This document shows, one piece after another, positions 1-10,592 of a DNA stretch of 64,000 nucleotides (positions are counted from its first letter, which is position 1; every line of letters starts with the position of its first letter). The notes under the pieces are model-generated. The model did not search any database. It worked only from the letters and a program-made list of their open reading frames with translations, and had not been told where the DNA came from. The stretch comes from Mesoplasma grammopterae ATCC 49580. Lineage in GTDB: Bacteria > Bacillota_I > Bacilli_A > Mycoplasmatales > Mycoplasmataceae. The translations under genes and the position numbers were made by a program. The stretch spans positions 1-64,000 of the forward strand of contig NZ_JNJC01000001.1 in NCBI RefSeq assembly GCF_000701525.1, written 5' to 3'.

Positions 1-1790
1 CCCTCAGCATTTACAACTTCTTTAATCGCATTATTAACTGCATCAGTTGAAACTGTTATATCTGATCCTACTCTAGCTTTTACACTAAAATCATTTTTTC
101 CTTCAATTACATAATTTTCTATAAATGTAACAGTAAATTTAATTGTTTCATCACTTCAGTCTTTTGGTGTTTCTGTTGGATAAATAACACTATCAACACC
201 AGTAATAGCTTCTACTGCATTTGTTATACCTTCTTGAGCTGCTTCAATGGTTGCATATGATTTTCCGTTAACAGCAGCTTCAGCCGCTGCTTGAATATCA
301 CTCGCTAAAACTTTATATGATTTTCAAGTATGAGTTAAAATTACACCTCCTGTATAAACAAATTCGTTTTCATCATTAGAATTACCAATAAATTTTCATT
401 CTTTTGTATTATTTACAACATTTGAATTATCATCTTTTAATGCAACAACTTCGGATACTGTAATTTGTCCTTTGCCAAATTTATTATCAACAGTTTTTTG
501 CAATTCATCTAGAGTTCATGTTTTTTCTTCATAAGCGTCATTATTTAAAATTTCTTGTAAACCAGTTTTAATTGTACTTATATTAGCAGTAACTTTATAA
601 TCATGAGTAACTTTAAGTTCTCCTTGATATTGTTTGTTGTTTTCTTTTGAGCCTTGACCTGTAATAACAAATTTTTCTGTTTTTTTACCAAGTTCAGAAT
701 TATCATAAGTTACAGTAGAATCATCTTCAGTAACAACAAATTCTCCAGAACCATATTTAGTATTTAATGCAGATTGCAATCCATCTTTAGTTCAAGCTTG
801 ATTTTTATGTGCTTCATCATTAACAAAACTTGTTAATTCTTGTTTAAATTCATTATTAGTTGATATATCTGTTCTTGACATTAAATTTACAGTAACTTCT
901 ACTGTATTAGCTGTTTGTTCTAAAACATAACCAGTTGATAATGTTAAAGTAACTGTGAAGCTTGATTTATCACCTACAACAGATTTATTATATTTAGCAA
1001 CAGCTTTTTCAATACCTTTAATTCCTGTTGATTCTGCATCTCCTGCAGCTTCTTTATAAGCAAATGCAACTTCAATAGCTGTTTTAGCAGTTTGCTTATC
1101 ATCAAATTTAGCATGGCTTGCTAAATCATCAACAACAGTTTTTATTTGTTCATTGCTAATTACAGTTTGTTTTGTATATGTATGAGTTAATGCTATTTCA
1201 CCTTTATACTTTAATGTATTTTGTGGATCTGTTGTTGCATTACCTTTAAATGTAAATTCAGCTTTTTTCTTTGTTTCACCAGTATAGTTATTATCGTCAC
1301 TATAAATTCCACCAGAAACTGTAATTTCACCAGCTCCATATTCAGCATTTATCTCTGTTTGTAAATCAGTAACAGTTCATTCATCATGAGATTTTTCAAA
1401 TAGAATGCTTGTTAGTCTTGTTGAAATAGTTGAAATATCTTCAGCTATATTTTCTTTAACTGTATAAGTTTGAGTTAATGATAACTCACCAGTATATTTT
1501 TTATTATTTGCTTTAAATATAAATTCAACTGTAGCTACACCTTTTACTTTTGCATAGTCTTTGAATGAAACTGTAATTTCACCTTGACCGATTTCTTCAT
1601 CTACTTTTTTTTGTAATTCTGATACATCTCATCTAGCATCAGTTTTTGAATTTAAAATTGTTTGCAATTTAGATTGCAAGATTTTAATATCGTTTTGCTT
1701 GTTTTTGTCTGCATTAGCAATTGAAACACCTGCTACAACAACGTTTGTTGTTAATGTTACAACTCCTAATAGTGCTAATAATTTTTTCAT
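1..1790 (-). CDS. Repeat-built secreted/surface protein, 3'-truncated by window edge
   Basis: The ORF runs off the left edge, so about 596 residues are visible and the C-terminus is missing. The start at 1790 follows a GGGGG ribosome site; an in-frame ATG at 1820 lacks one. The N-terminus is a Lys-Lys plus hydrophobic signal segment ending near VSIANA, with no lipobox Cys, unlike the lipoproteins elsewhere in the window. The body contains four copies of a module of the form IL-x(6-9)-WT-x(3)-LQ-x(7)-GxGxITV, with the Trp (UGA) near 1628, 1385, 800 and 520. Thr-rich beta-type segments separate the copies. A related module occurs in the lipoprotein at 26404-27993. The function is unknown; a cell-surface adhesin or variable antigen is inference. 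A T16 tract lies 109 bp upstream. Confidence 0.75.
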
Positions 1791-1899
1791 ATAAACCCCC
1801 TGTTTAATTAATTTTTTCAATAATTACTATAATTTTAGATTATTCATCCAAAAAATACTCTTAAATGGGGAGAAAATTTTCTATTTTAAGTGTGTTTGC

Positions 1900-1937
1900 A
1901 AAAAAAAAAAAAAAAGTCAAAAACACTTCTTTTTGAC
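1900..1937 (-). terminator. Intrinsic terminator with unusually long T16 tract
   Basis: An 8-bp stem (GTCAAAAA/TTTTTGAC, 1916-1937) is followed on the minus strand by 16 T residues (1900-1915). It ends the operon whose last gene stops at 1961. The T tract also lies upstream of the gene starting at 1790. Confidence 0.85.
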
Positions 1938-1960
1938 CTCTAAATTTTGATCATGTTAAA

Positions 1961-2290
1961 TTACTTGTTTTCTTTGATAAATGTAAAAATTTGTTTTATT
2001 TCACCTGACAGATATTCGCAAAATTTACTTAAGAATTTTTCTTCAACACTTTCGATTTTACCATTGAACTCAACAAGCAATTGATCATTTTCTAGATATT
2101 TATCAATTTGATCCTTTTCCATGCATTTTATTGACAAGAATACCTCATCAAAAATTTCAATAAATTCATTTTCATTAAAATCTGTTGCACTAATTTTTTT
2201 TATTGTTTTATTTTCCCCAAAAGTAAATTCAAAATCTCTTTCTGTTTCTAAAAACTTTGTTGTTAAAAATACATTGTTAATGTTTTCCAT
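1961..2290 (-). CDS. Small acidic protein, last gene of the PHP-ATPase operon
   Basis: This is a 109-aa soluble acidic protein starting MENINNVF. The start at 2290 has an AAAGGGA site; an upstream ATG at 2326 has no such support. It overlaps the 3' end of the PHP-ATPase gene (stop at 2277) by 14 bp, which suggests translational coupling and a functional link. I recognise no domain. It could be a partner, regulator or immunity-type protein for the ATPase, but that rests only on position. Confidence 0.7.
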   Translation of the reverse strand: MENINNVFLTTKFLETERDFEFTFGENKTIKKISATDFNENEFIEIFDEVFLSIKCMEKDQIDKYLENDQLLVEFNGKIESVEEKFLSKFCEYLSGEIKQIFTFIKENK

Positions 2291-4436
2291 AAATTTTTTC
2301 CCTTTCAAAGAGAGCTTTCTCTCCACCTTCTAATAAGTCTACAAAAATATTTGTAGAAACATTTTTTTTGCCTTCAGAATTAATTAATTCATCTAAAAAG
2401 ATGTTTCCAAAATATGATTTATCTTTTTCACCATATGCCCTATAAATTATTTGAGATGGAAAACTCCTTAGTGCTATATTTGCATTATGTGTAGCAACCA
2501 CAACAATTTTATTATTTTTGACTAAATCATTTATTTTTGAAAGCACAAAATCTGAAATGAATAGATTATCTAATGATTTTTCTGGCTCGTCAAGAATATA
2601 TACTCTACAATTAGAATCTAATAATAATTTATTTGTTAAAATAAAATTTGATTGTTGACCCGAAGATAATGAATCATTTATAGAACCATCGCTTAAAATA
2701 AATTTTTGTTTTAAGCTGTATATTGTTTCAAAAATGTTTTGCTTTTGTTTATCTTTTTCTAAAGATTTTATGTAGTTTTTAAGGTTTTCAATGCAACTTA
2801 CAATTGATGTTTTATATAACGAATTTTTAATCTCAGTTAAACTTTTAACTAATACTACTTTATTATTTTTTAATTTAGTGAATATTTTCAAACTAACACT
2901 CACTTTTTCGTTTATAAAACCTATTATCTTGCTATCTTCAATAACATTATCATCATACTTTAGTAAATTATCAATTTCCTTTTCAATTTCTCAATGTTTT
3001 TTGAAAATAGAAAATAAACCAAGATCATTTGGTAAATAATCAATCCCTTTGTTTTCCAAAATTTTTTCTTTATACTGAATTACTAATTGAGAAACAATTT
3101 TATTTGAAAATCATTTTAGAATTAATAATTGTTTTTCTTCATTTAATATCTCAATTATTTTATTTGTCGTATTAATAAAATTATTATCTTCAATCTTCTT
3201 TTTACCTTCTAATATTTTGAAAATATTTTTAGTTTCATTAATTTTCTCAATATCATTTTTATATTTAATCAAAGTTTTAAATAAAAAGTTTTCATCTAAA
3301 ATTTCGTTATACATAGGTAAGCTAAGTGCATTCATTTCTTGAATTTTTTTAAACCTTAAATTTTCAACAGGTTTATATTTTTTCAATGCTGACAAGTTAT
3401 TTTTTAAATTTGAATAATTTACATTTTCGAAAGTTTTTTCAAATGCTTCCGATACTTTTAGGTCGAAAATAGGAATATTATTCTTTTGTAATTTATAAGT
3501 TTCATCTTTTAATATTTTTTCGAATTCACTTTTTGTATCACTTCCATTAAAATATTTTATGTTTTCTTCATTATATTTTTCTTCTAATTTTAATTTTATT
3601 TGAGACAATATTTCTGATTTGCCAGTACCTCTTGAACCAATTATTAAATTTGAACCGTTATAAATTTTAATTTTTTCACTATTTCAATCTAAGTCAACAT
3701 CGATTTCATAAACATTCAGTTTATTAAGTTCTTTTTCAATGAAGTCGGGGTTTTTATTAAGGAACAATAAAAGATTGTTAAAATCTTTTATTTCTATTAC
3801 AATGTTAGGCAATTTACTATAATCAACATTTTTGTGCTTTTTATTATCTGTTCCGTATAAAGAAGGCAAATTACTTTTATTTAACACTTTTGCAGAAGTA
3901 AGATTTCTAACCTCAAATGCTATAAAATCATTTTCATTTTTAAGCTGACTAATTTCATTAATTGTTTCTAAATTTAACATGTATTTTTCTTTTTGATAAT
4001 GTGGAAGCATACAAATTTTATTAAATGATTTAAGTTTTTTAAACAGTTCTGTTATTTCTATTCTGAATTTATCAACATTACAGCCATTTATTATTTCTTT
4101 TATTTTTTCGTTAAACAATTCAAGATTTTCATTAGAAACTATAATATTCATATTTGCAGTTATTTCTAGTTTTTCGCTTCTTAAATCGTATACATCAATT
4201 TCAATTCCTGGTAATAGTAAACAGTCATAATCATATTTTTTAAATGATTCCTTTAAAAATTTGTAATGTTCCATTGAAAATGTATTATGGTCTGTTATTG
4301 CAATTACTTTGACATCGTTTCTTCTCAAATCATCAATTATTGATTCAATATTATTTTTAAAATATTCAAAATCTCTTTCTGTTCCAATTTCACCTGATTT
4401 ATATTTTTGTATATGGTGATGTAAATCTATTCTCAT
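2277..4436 (-). CDS. PHP-domain / ABC-SMC-type ATPase fusion (TrlF-like)
   Basis: The 719-aa protein has two parts. The N-terminal PHP metal-dependent hydrolase domain (about 1-230) shows DLHHH at 4-8, TDHN at 48-51, GIEID at 77-81, a Pro-His at 144-145 and GTDNKKH near 195. The rest is an SMC/RecF-type ATPase: Walker A GSRGTGKS at 267-274, a helical, probably coiled middle (280-570), an ABC signature LSSGQQ at 590-595, Walker B VYILDEPE at 612-619 and H-loop ATHN at 648-651. This architecture matches proteins annotated as TrlF-family PHP-ATPases, which occur sporadically, often in mobile or defence contexts (family knowledge; I could not search). The start has AAGGAG 5 bp upstream. It lies between a membrane-protein gene (41 bp upstream) and an overlapping small gene. 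Nuclease or phosphoesterase activity is inference. Confidence 0.82.
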
Positions 4437-4477
4437 TTTTGTTCTCCTTAATTTTATAAATACTTTAAATTTATATT

Positions 4478-5197
4478 TTAAAATACTTCTTTTCGATCAT
4501 TAATTAAATATACTAATGTTCCTATTCAACTAAAGATATTAATTGATAATACTGATGTAATTATAAATAGAATTTTAATTGCTCTATTTTTAGACAACAT
4601 TAATCTTCAAGCAAAAATAATGTTTAATAGATTAATTATAGTTAAACTAGTTGCAGCAATTACTATAATTAACATTATTTGATTATAGTCATCAAGATTT
4701 AGTTTTTTAATTAAATCTCTTAAGAAATCTAAATTAACATTCTCAGGAATTTTAATTTCACCAAAATCTAAGAATTCGTTAATCATTTTGATAAATTTTT
4801 CTTCTGGTAAAACTTGATTAAATAAATCTATTACTTCTTCTGGTTCTAAAGACTGTTCATTAATTGAAATATTTGTAGTATTTAAGTTTTTTATTATTTC
4901 ATTATAAATCTCTTCAGGATTTGTATTATCTTTAACTGTTTGTATTGCATCATTGATCAATTTCTCTATATTAGTTTTTAAATCTTTTTCTAAATTATCA
5001 ACTAAAGTTATAAGGTTTTCTTGACGCACATAAATAAAAATTAAGATAGAAATTAAAGAAAACATTATTAGTCCAATAATAATGGTTGAAGAACCAAATA
5101 AGTTAAGTAGAATACCGTTCTTTCTATGTATAACTTTTTTATTCAATTTCTTTTCTTCTTTTGAAGGTTCTTGTTTAATTGTTTTATTAACTTTCAT
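4478..5197 (-). CDS. Membrane protein with extramembrane helical domain, first gene of PHP-ATPase operon
   Basis: The 239-aa protein has a Lys-rich cytosolic N-terminus, a transmembrane helix at about 33-55 and an acidic, mostly helical region of about 120 residues. Two further membrane helices follow (about 180-203 and 215-232). No family is recognised. The stop at 4478 is 41 bp from the PHP-ATPase start and no terminator lies between, so co-transcription is likely. If the operon works as one system, this would be its membrane component; that is inference from gene order. Reading through three UGA codons near the C-terminus gives the full length. Confidence 0.72.
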
Positions 5198-5263
5198 ATT
5201 TTGCTTTCTTTAATTGTTATTTAATTATTTTACTTCTTTTTATTAATAAAAATTATGTTTAAA

Positions 5264-5290
5264 TAAAAAAACTTACTATTTCTAGTAAGT
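5264..5290 (-). terminator. Terminator overlapping ABC permease stop codon
   Basis: The 8-bp stem ACTTACTA/TAGTAAGT (5271-5290) contains the permease TAG stop and is followed by a run of T on the minus strand. Confidence 0.8.
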
Positions 5291-6115
5291 TAATTTACGA
5301 TTTATTATTGTTCATAATCAAATGAATAAACTAATTAATGCTAGGTTATATGCATATCCTACAAATATTAATCAATTATGTATATTTCATCAAATAATTG
5401 ATCCAGAAGACACTGAAGGAATAATCGAAATTATTCATGCTATTACAACTTTATCACTATCAGCTAAAATAATAGATCCAAAACTAAATGATAATAACAT
5501 ATACTGAGCTATAAAAAATAAAACCATTACAATTCTTTTTATATAACCTTTAGGTAATGCACCTAATAATACAGACATTAATAAACCTAACATAAAAGCA
5601 GATAATAGCTTTAAAAGTAAAGTTGCAAAATATTGTAAATTAATAATTGCTTTAAATGAATTATAATCACTTGCTAATGTTGCTATACCAAATATAATAA
5701 CACTTAAAATAATAGCAATTAAAGCTTGGATAAGCAACAATATAATATTATAAATTAAAGCATAGTTTTTTATTTCATGTCTTTTTATTCCACTAAGTAA
5801 AAAGATACGATTAATCCTTTTATTTATATTGCTATTAAGTGTCATATTTAAACTAGCTATGCTATTTATTAAAAGGATAAATCCAAGACACATCATTACA
5901 CTTGAAGTTTTAATAAGTGAACCTTCTACACCATTTGTTTTGGTTGCTAAATATGCTAACATACTTAACATTCCAACTGCAGCTAAAGTAAAGAATACTA
6001 AAATCATTAATCCAGAATTAGTTCCACTAAAGAAGTTATACTTACAATAAATTAAAAATTTATTTGTAGTTTTAATCTTAGTACTTAAGATTATTTTTTT
6101 ATTATTTGATCTCAT
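5282..6115 (-). CDS. ABC transporter permease (ABC-2 type)
   Basis: The 277-aa integral membrane protein has about six predicted helices and starts MRSNNKKIIL. It begins 2 bp after the stop of the upstream ABC ATPase gene, so the two form an ATPase/permease exporter pair. The C-terminal 50 residues are Trp-rich, with five UGA codons, and end in a charged NRKLTY tail. The ABC-2 (antibiotic/lipid exporter-like) assignment rests on size, topology and the CcmA-type partner; substrate unknown. A broken copy of its 5' end is found at about 10103-10210. Confidence 0.8.
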
Positions 6116-6117
6116 AA

Positions 6118-6825
6118 TTAAAAATTCCCTATTTCAGTAAATTCATAAAATGATTTAAAGCTTTCTCTTAAATTTGATTTATGTTCTTTAATATCTACAT
6201 CTTTAACAATAGTGTTATCTTTAATAATTAATCCACGATCACAAAATTTTTCAACTTCGTCTAGAATATGACTACAATAAATGATAGTTAAATCTTTTTC
6301 TTTTAATTTTTCCATAATTTTTTCAAATAGTTCTACAGCAATCGGATCTAATCCTCTTGTTGGTTCATCAAAAATTAAAATCTCTTTATCTCCTGATATT
6401 GCTAAAATAATTTTTAATTTTTGCACCATACCAGATGATAAACTACCAATTAATGAACTGTCATTCAAATCAAATGCTAATACTTTAGCAAACATTTCAA
6501 TGTTAGTGTTAAATTTTTCACTATTTTCTAATTCTTTAATATAACCTACATACTCAGATACACTTAGTTTTTTAGGAATATCTAAATTAGCTGATATATA
6601 GCCAATTTTACTAATATCAAAATTTTTATCTGTTGACTTAATACCATTAATAAGAATTTCACCTTTTTTTGGTAAGTGAAAACCTAATAATAGTTCAATA
6701 AAAGTTGTTTTACCAGCTCCATTGGGACCAACTAAACCTATTTGTTCTTTATTAATAATAATATTTACACCTTTTAATCCTTTATTAGATGCAAACATTT
6801 TATCTACGTTTTTAAATTCAATCAT
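6118..6825 (-). CDS. ABC transporter ATP-binding protein (CcmA/ABC-2 type)
   Basis: The 235-aa cytosolic ATPase has Walker A GPNGAGKT at 33-40, signature LSSGM at 128-132, Walker B ILIFDEP at 148-154 and H-loop CSHILDE near 184-190. The usual Q-loop glutamine is replaced: the sequence reads GYISAN. Closely spaced with the downstream permease, it powers a small exporter. A truncated duplicate of both its ends lies at 10103-10538 with 447 bp deleted from the middle. Substrate unknown. Confidence 0.88.
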   Translation of the reverse strand: MIEFKNVDKMFASNKGLKGVNIIINKEQIGLVGPNGAGKTTFIELLLGFHLPKKGEILINGIKSTDKNFDISKIGYISANLDIPKKLSVSEYVGYIKELENSEKFNTNIEMFAKVLAFDLNDSSLIGSLSSGMVQKLKIILAISGDKEILIFDEPTRGLDPIAVELFEKIMEKLKEKDLTIIYCSHILDEVEKFCDRGLIIKDNTIVKDVDIKEHKSNLRESFKSFYEFTEIGNF

Positions 6826-6918
6826 AAATAATACCTTTAACCTTATTTAGATAGATTATAAAGAAAATATTTTATTATAAGTATCTTTAAGATTTAATTG
6901 ATTCATTTATAGTATTAA

Positions 6919-6972
6919 AAAACACTTGAATTTGGAATTTTTCCCAAATTCAAGTGTTTTTTTTTTTTTTTT
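6919..6972 (+). terminator. Hairpin with T16 tract between divergent genes
   Basis: A 15-bp perfect stem (AACACTTGAATTTGG and its complement, 6921-6957) with an 8-nt loop is followed on the plus strand by T16 (6957-6972). No plus-strand gene lies upstream, so this is not an ordinary terminator. It sits between the divergent ABC ATPase (start 6825) and the GH123-like gene (start 7060). A TAAAAT -10-like box lies about 35 bp downstream of the T tract. Confidence 0.7.
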
Positions 6973-7059
6973 GTAGAATCATATTTAAGAAAAATAATAT
7001 TTGCTAATAAAATAGTGAAATTAATTTAATAAAGTAATTGATTAAAAAATGGGGGTTTT

Positions 7060-9354
7060 ATGTCAAAAAGATTATTCATGAGTATTTTAATAATAGTACA
7101 AATATTTTTAATTGGATTTATTGCTTTTGTTAGCTTAAATCAAGTTAAGTTGCAAAGAGATGTTTATTTAAATCCAAGTCCATATGCAAAGAAAGTTAAT
7201 GAAAACCAGATAGCTCCAGTTTACACATTTGCTACAGACGCATACGAGAATTTGTCTTTATATGAACCAAGTGGTGAAAATAATTCATTGAAGGATGCAA
7301 AATTTTATGGTGACTTTGATAGTTACAATGGAATTGAAAATAATAAAGACAATCCACAATCTATTGATTTATGAATAAATGATTTTAATACTAGTCAAAT
7401 AGTGGTTGTAGTAAATGATGATTTTGATGAGCTCCAAGTAAAACTTAATAATGAAGAATTCATTCAATCACAAGGACTAAGAGTAGAATATGGTTTTAAT
7501 GAATTTATATACGCTAGTGGAAATGGTTCAACAAATTTTTATGGAATTAGAAAACCTCTTTTGGTACCAGAAAAAATAACAAACAATAAAATACTAAATG
7601 AAGTATATAGCAAAAGAGTTTATATTATAAATGTTGCTGTTAATTCAAATGACAAAATTACTGATGGAAATGTTAATTTAGATTTTGAAATAACTGGGAT
7701 TAACAAAACAGATTCTTCAAAAAACTATACAAGTAATTCCTTAATAAAAGTAGATTTATTTCCTATTGATTATAATCCACAAAATGGTGAAGAAAGTAAA
7801 ATAGATTTTAATCTTTTTAGTTTTCCAGAATGAGCATCAGATTATTATAATAAATCATACGATGATGGTCATCCTTCTAAAATGATTAATAGCAATGGAA
7901 TTGAAGAAGAAGTGGATCCATTAAATTATAATCAATATATTGAATTTAACTGAAATAAATACTGGGGGCCTCAGTTTGAGTATTTATCTAAAAATATGGG
8001 TATGGATTGATTTCAATTAAATGCTGTTGATTCATGAAATATGAATTGAACTTATGAATTAGGTTTTAAACGTGAATATCATAATCCATGAAAAATAAAA
8101 AGAAAATCTCTTAACTTTTTAAGTTGAACATATACAGGAGATTTTGATACTTCTAATTCTCAAAATAAAGATATTAAGTTTGATGACATTAAGGAAGGTT
8201 TAAAAATTCCTGCTAGTGATTGAGAATCTTTTGATAGGTACTTAAACCTTATGGCTGATGCTGGAATGAAAAGAGGAATGATAAATTCTTTAAACGGCGC
8301 ATGAGGAACTCAAGGTAAAAGTATTGATATTTATAATACAAAAACTGAAGAATATTTTAAAGTTCCTTCATCAATTATTGATTCTAATGGTTCAAAAGAT
8401 GCTGAAGGAAGAAAATATAGTAACTGATGATTTGAACAACTAAAAAATCATATGGATACAGAACCTGATTGAGCAGATAAAATAGATTTATATTACTACT
8501 TAGATGAAAAAGATTCATGACAAACAACTGAAACAAATGATTGGCTCTATGAAATTGATCCAAAAAAAGATTATTTACATTTTGCAGTTAGTGATTGAGA
8601 ACGTGATATCGATTATAAAAAGATGGAAAAATATGATCATGCAGATTATGTATGAGTTTATATGCTTGATATTTATAATCAAAAAAATAAAAACTTTAGC
8701 GAATTTACAAAAAGAAGAAACAGCAAAGGTTTACATACTGGACAATATTCTTTGGATGCTGATAATACATTTAATTTAGCCAGAGCCGAGCCAGGAATCT
8801 TAGGTTATACTCAAGCTGCATTGTATAAACAAGATTCTCCTAATTTCATGAAGTATTCACTTACAGGTTGAGAAGATGGGATAAGTTCTTGATCTTCAGA
8901 TTTTAATGATTATGATTTTGTTAATATGACTTATATTTCAGGAGATACTGTTTGGGCATATCCAAAATATAATAATGAAACTTCTGAAGGCAAACAATCA
9001 ATTATGAATGATGAGAAAATAGAATTTAACCCTTCAACCAGATTAGAGCAATTAGCAGTTGGCACAAAAAATATGCAAAAAATTGATTACTTAATTAATA
9101 AAAATGCTTTGTCTAAAGAAATAATTAATTCTAATGTTTATAGTGGATTAAAACTAACTAAAAAATTGAGTAGAACAAAATTTGATTTGAATTTTACAGA
9201 TACTTCAATACCTTCACCTACAAATACAAATTCATTTGTAAAAAAATATTTAAAAGCTGGTAAAGGGCCTGATGAAATAGAAGCTTATAAAGTTATCATT
9301 AATAATTTAAAACAAGCAACAAGAAGTTATTATATAGCAAAGGGGAAAAAGTAA
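7060..9354 (+). CDS. Membrane-anchored GH123/DUF4091-like glycoside hydrolase
   Basis: The 764-aa protein is read through many UGA Trp codons and begins with an N-terminal membrane anchor (about 4-26, no lipobox Cys). The late region contains GDTVWAYP followed by NPSTRLEQL and GTKNMQKIDYL. This is the characteristic end of DUF4091/GH123 catalytic domains (GDG-x-YP ... SIRLE-x-LRDG). An Asp-Glu pair at D482-E483 in YYYLDEKD matches the GH123 catalytic DE dyad of substrate-assisted beta-N-acetylgalactosaminidases. It is probably an extracellular exo-hexosaminidase-type enzyme; substrate is inference. The next gene starts 2 bp after its stop. A second, lipoprotein-type member lies at 18038-20677. 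The start has a GGGGG site. Confidence 0.72.
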
Positions 9355-9355
9355 T

Positions 9356-9769
9356 ATGGTTGAATGATATCTAGTAGACTTAGAAATTTTAGGTTATATT
9401 GCAATTACTTTCTTTTCTCTGACTTTATTTTGACTGTCAATAAATTATTTTTCATTACTTTTTAAAAACGAAAAAAAGATTTCATTAACCTGATTTATTC
9501 TAAATATTTTTTTGAGCTTGTTAATGATATTTTTATTAATTCTTTGATTTATTAGTCTTTACGCTCCTGAGATAATAATTAATTATGACATAAGTAATGA
9601 AAAAGGATTAATTTTCTTTGCAACAGTTACTGTTACTTTTTTAATTGTTTCATTCTTATATTTTATTTATGTAATAATTTGCTCAAACTTATTCGGATCA
9701 TGAATGAATCAAGATAAAGAAATTATAAAATTTGCAAAGAAAAAACCTAGTAATAAAAAAAGAGTTTAA
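9356..9769 (+). CDS. Small membrane protein downstream of GH123-like gene
   Basis: The 137-aa protein (MVEWYLVDLEILGY...) has three hydrophobic helices and a basic C-terminal tail ending NKKRV. Five of its Trp codons are UGA. It starts 2 bp after the hydrolase stop with AAAGGGG as ribosome site, so the pair is an operon. No family recognised; it could anchor or assist export of the hydrolase, but only position suggests that. Confidence 0.75.
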
Positions 9770-9836
9770 ACAAACAAAAAATTCAAGATTAATAAACTGG
9801 GGGGAAAAAATAAATCTATAGGTTAAATAATTAACT

Positions 9837-9862
9837 AACGCTAGCAAAGGCTGGCGTTTTTC
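9837..9862 (+). terminator. Terminator of GH123-like operon
   Basis: Stem AACGCTAGC / GCTGGCGTT with one G-T pair and an AAAG loop, followed by TTTTT, lies 68 bp after the stop at 9769. Confidence 0.85.
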
Positions 9863-10102
9863 AATTTAAAACTTTCTGTATTCTATAATTATTGTATCAA
9901 TTTATATATCAATGTATATGTTTACAAATTCCCTTTAACCTCATTTTTTGATTATTTATTCTATTTAAGTATTCACCTTTTAAACAACTAAAGAAATATT
10001 AGCTTCTCTTTTATCTAAAGAATTTCCATTCTACTCATAGATATTCGTGAGTTCATTTCTTTTACTTTTTTAGTAATTTCATAAGAAGAATATTAAAAGC
10101 CC
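9863..10102 (-). other. Intergenic stretch with no recognisable gene
   Basis: AT-rich sequence without a reading frame of note on either strand. It adjoins the duplicated ABC remnant and may be further decayed DNA, but I see no readable similarity. Confidence 0.5.
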
Positions 10103-10538
10103 TAATCCAGAATTAGTTCCACTAAAGAAGTTGTACTTACAATAAAATCAAAAATTTATTTGTAGTTTTAATCTTAGTACTTAAGATTATTTTTTTATTA
10201 TTTGATCTCATAATTAAAAATCCCCTATTTCAGTAAATTCATAAAATGATTTAAAGCTTTCTCTTAAATTTGATTTATGTTCTTTAATATCTACATCTTT
10301 AACAATAGTGTTATCTTTAATAATTAATCCACGATCACAAAATTTTTCAACTTCATCTAGAATATGACTACAATAAATTATAGTTAAATCTTTTTCTTTT
10401 AACCTATGTTCAGCGTTATGATTTCCTAACAATAATAATTATTTACATCTTTTAATCTTTTATTAGATGCAAAGATTTTATCTACGTTTTTAAATTCAAT
10501 CATAATAATACCTTTAACCTTATTTAGATAGATTATAA
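10103..10538 (-). pseudogene. Truncated duplicate of ABC permease start / ABC ATPase ends
   Basis: Positions 10103-10402 are a near-identical copy of 6008-6306 (permease start, ATPase C-terminus). Positions 10430-10538 copy about 6754-6860 (ATPase N-terminus plus its upstream region). The intervening 447 bp are missing and replaced by about 27 unrelated bases. A 72-codon ORF inside (10214-10432) is only the ATPase C-terminus and is unlikely to be functional. The copy lies in the same orientation as the original, so the two form direct repeats of about 300 bp around the GH123 genes. Confidence 0.9.
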
Positions 10539-10544
10539 CTAGTA

Positions 10545-10571
10545 TTAATAAAAAAAGAGTATTAATACTCT
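10545..10571 (-). terminator. Terminator of beta-glucoside operon
   Basis: The palindrome AGAGTATTAATACTCT (10556-10571) is followed by seven T on the minus strand, 22 bp after the bgl stop. Confidence 0.75.
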
Positions 10572-10592
10572 TTTAAAAATTATATTTAGTAT

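Noticed and set aside
2121-3039. Plus-strand ORFs at 2121-2333 and 2791-3039
   Set aside because: They are antisense shadows of the PHP-ATPase operon, with no ribosome sites and low-complexity translations.
2277-3608. Apparent frameshifts or gene breaks in the PHP-ATPase
   Set aside because: All breaks are TGA codons in one frame, read as Trp; the distances between pieces are multiples of three.
5322-6544. Plus-strand ORFs inside the ABC exporter genes
   Set aside because: Antisense to genes with clear ABC motifs; no independent support.
8504-8871. Separate short ORFs within the GH123-like gene
   Set aside because: Out-of-frame or UGA-bounded pieces of the single 764-aa reading frame under genetic code 4.
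10214-10432. ORF of 72 codons resembling an ABC ATPase
   Set aside because: It is only the C-terminal end of a duplicated and internally deleted gene, without Walker A or signature.
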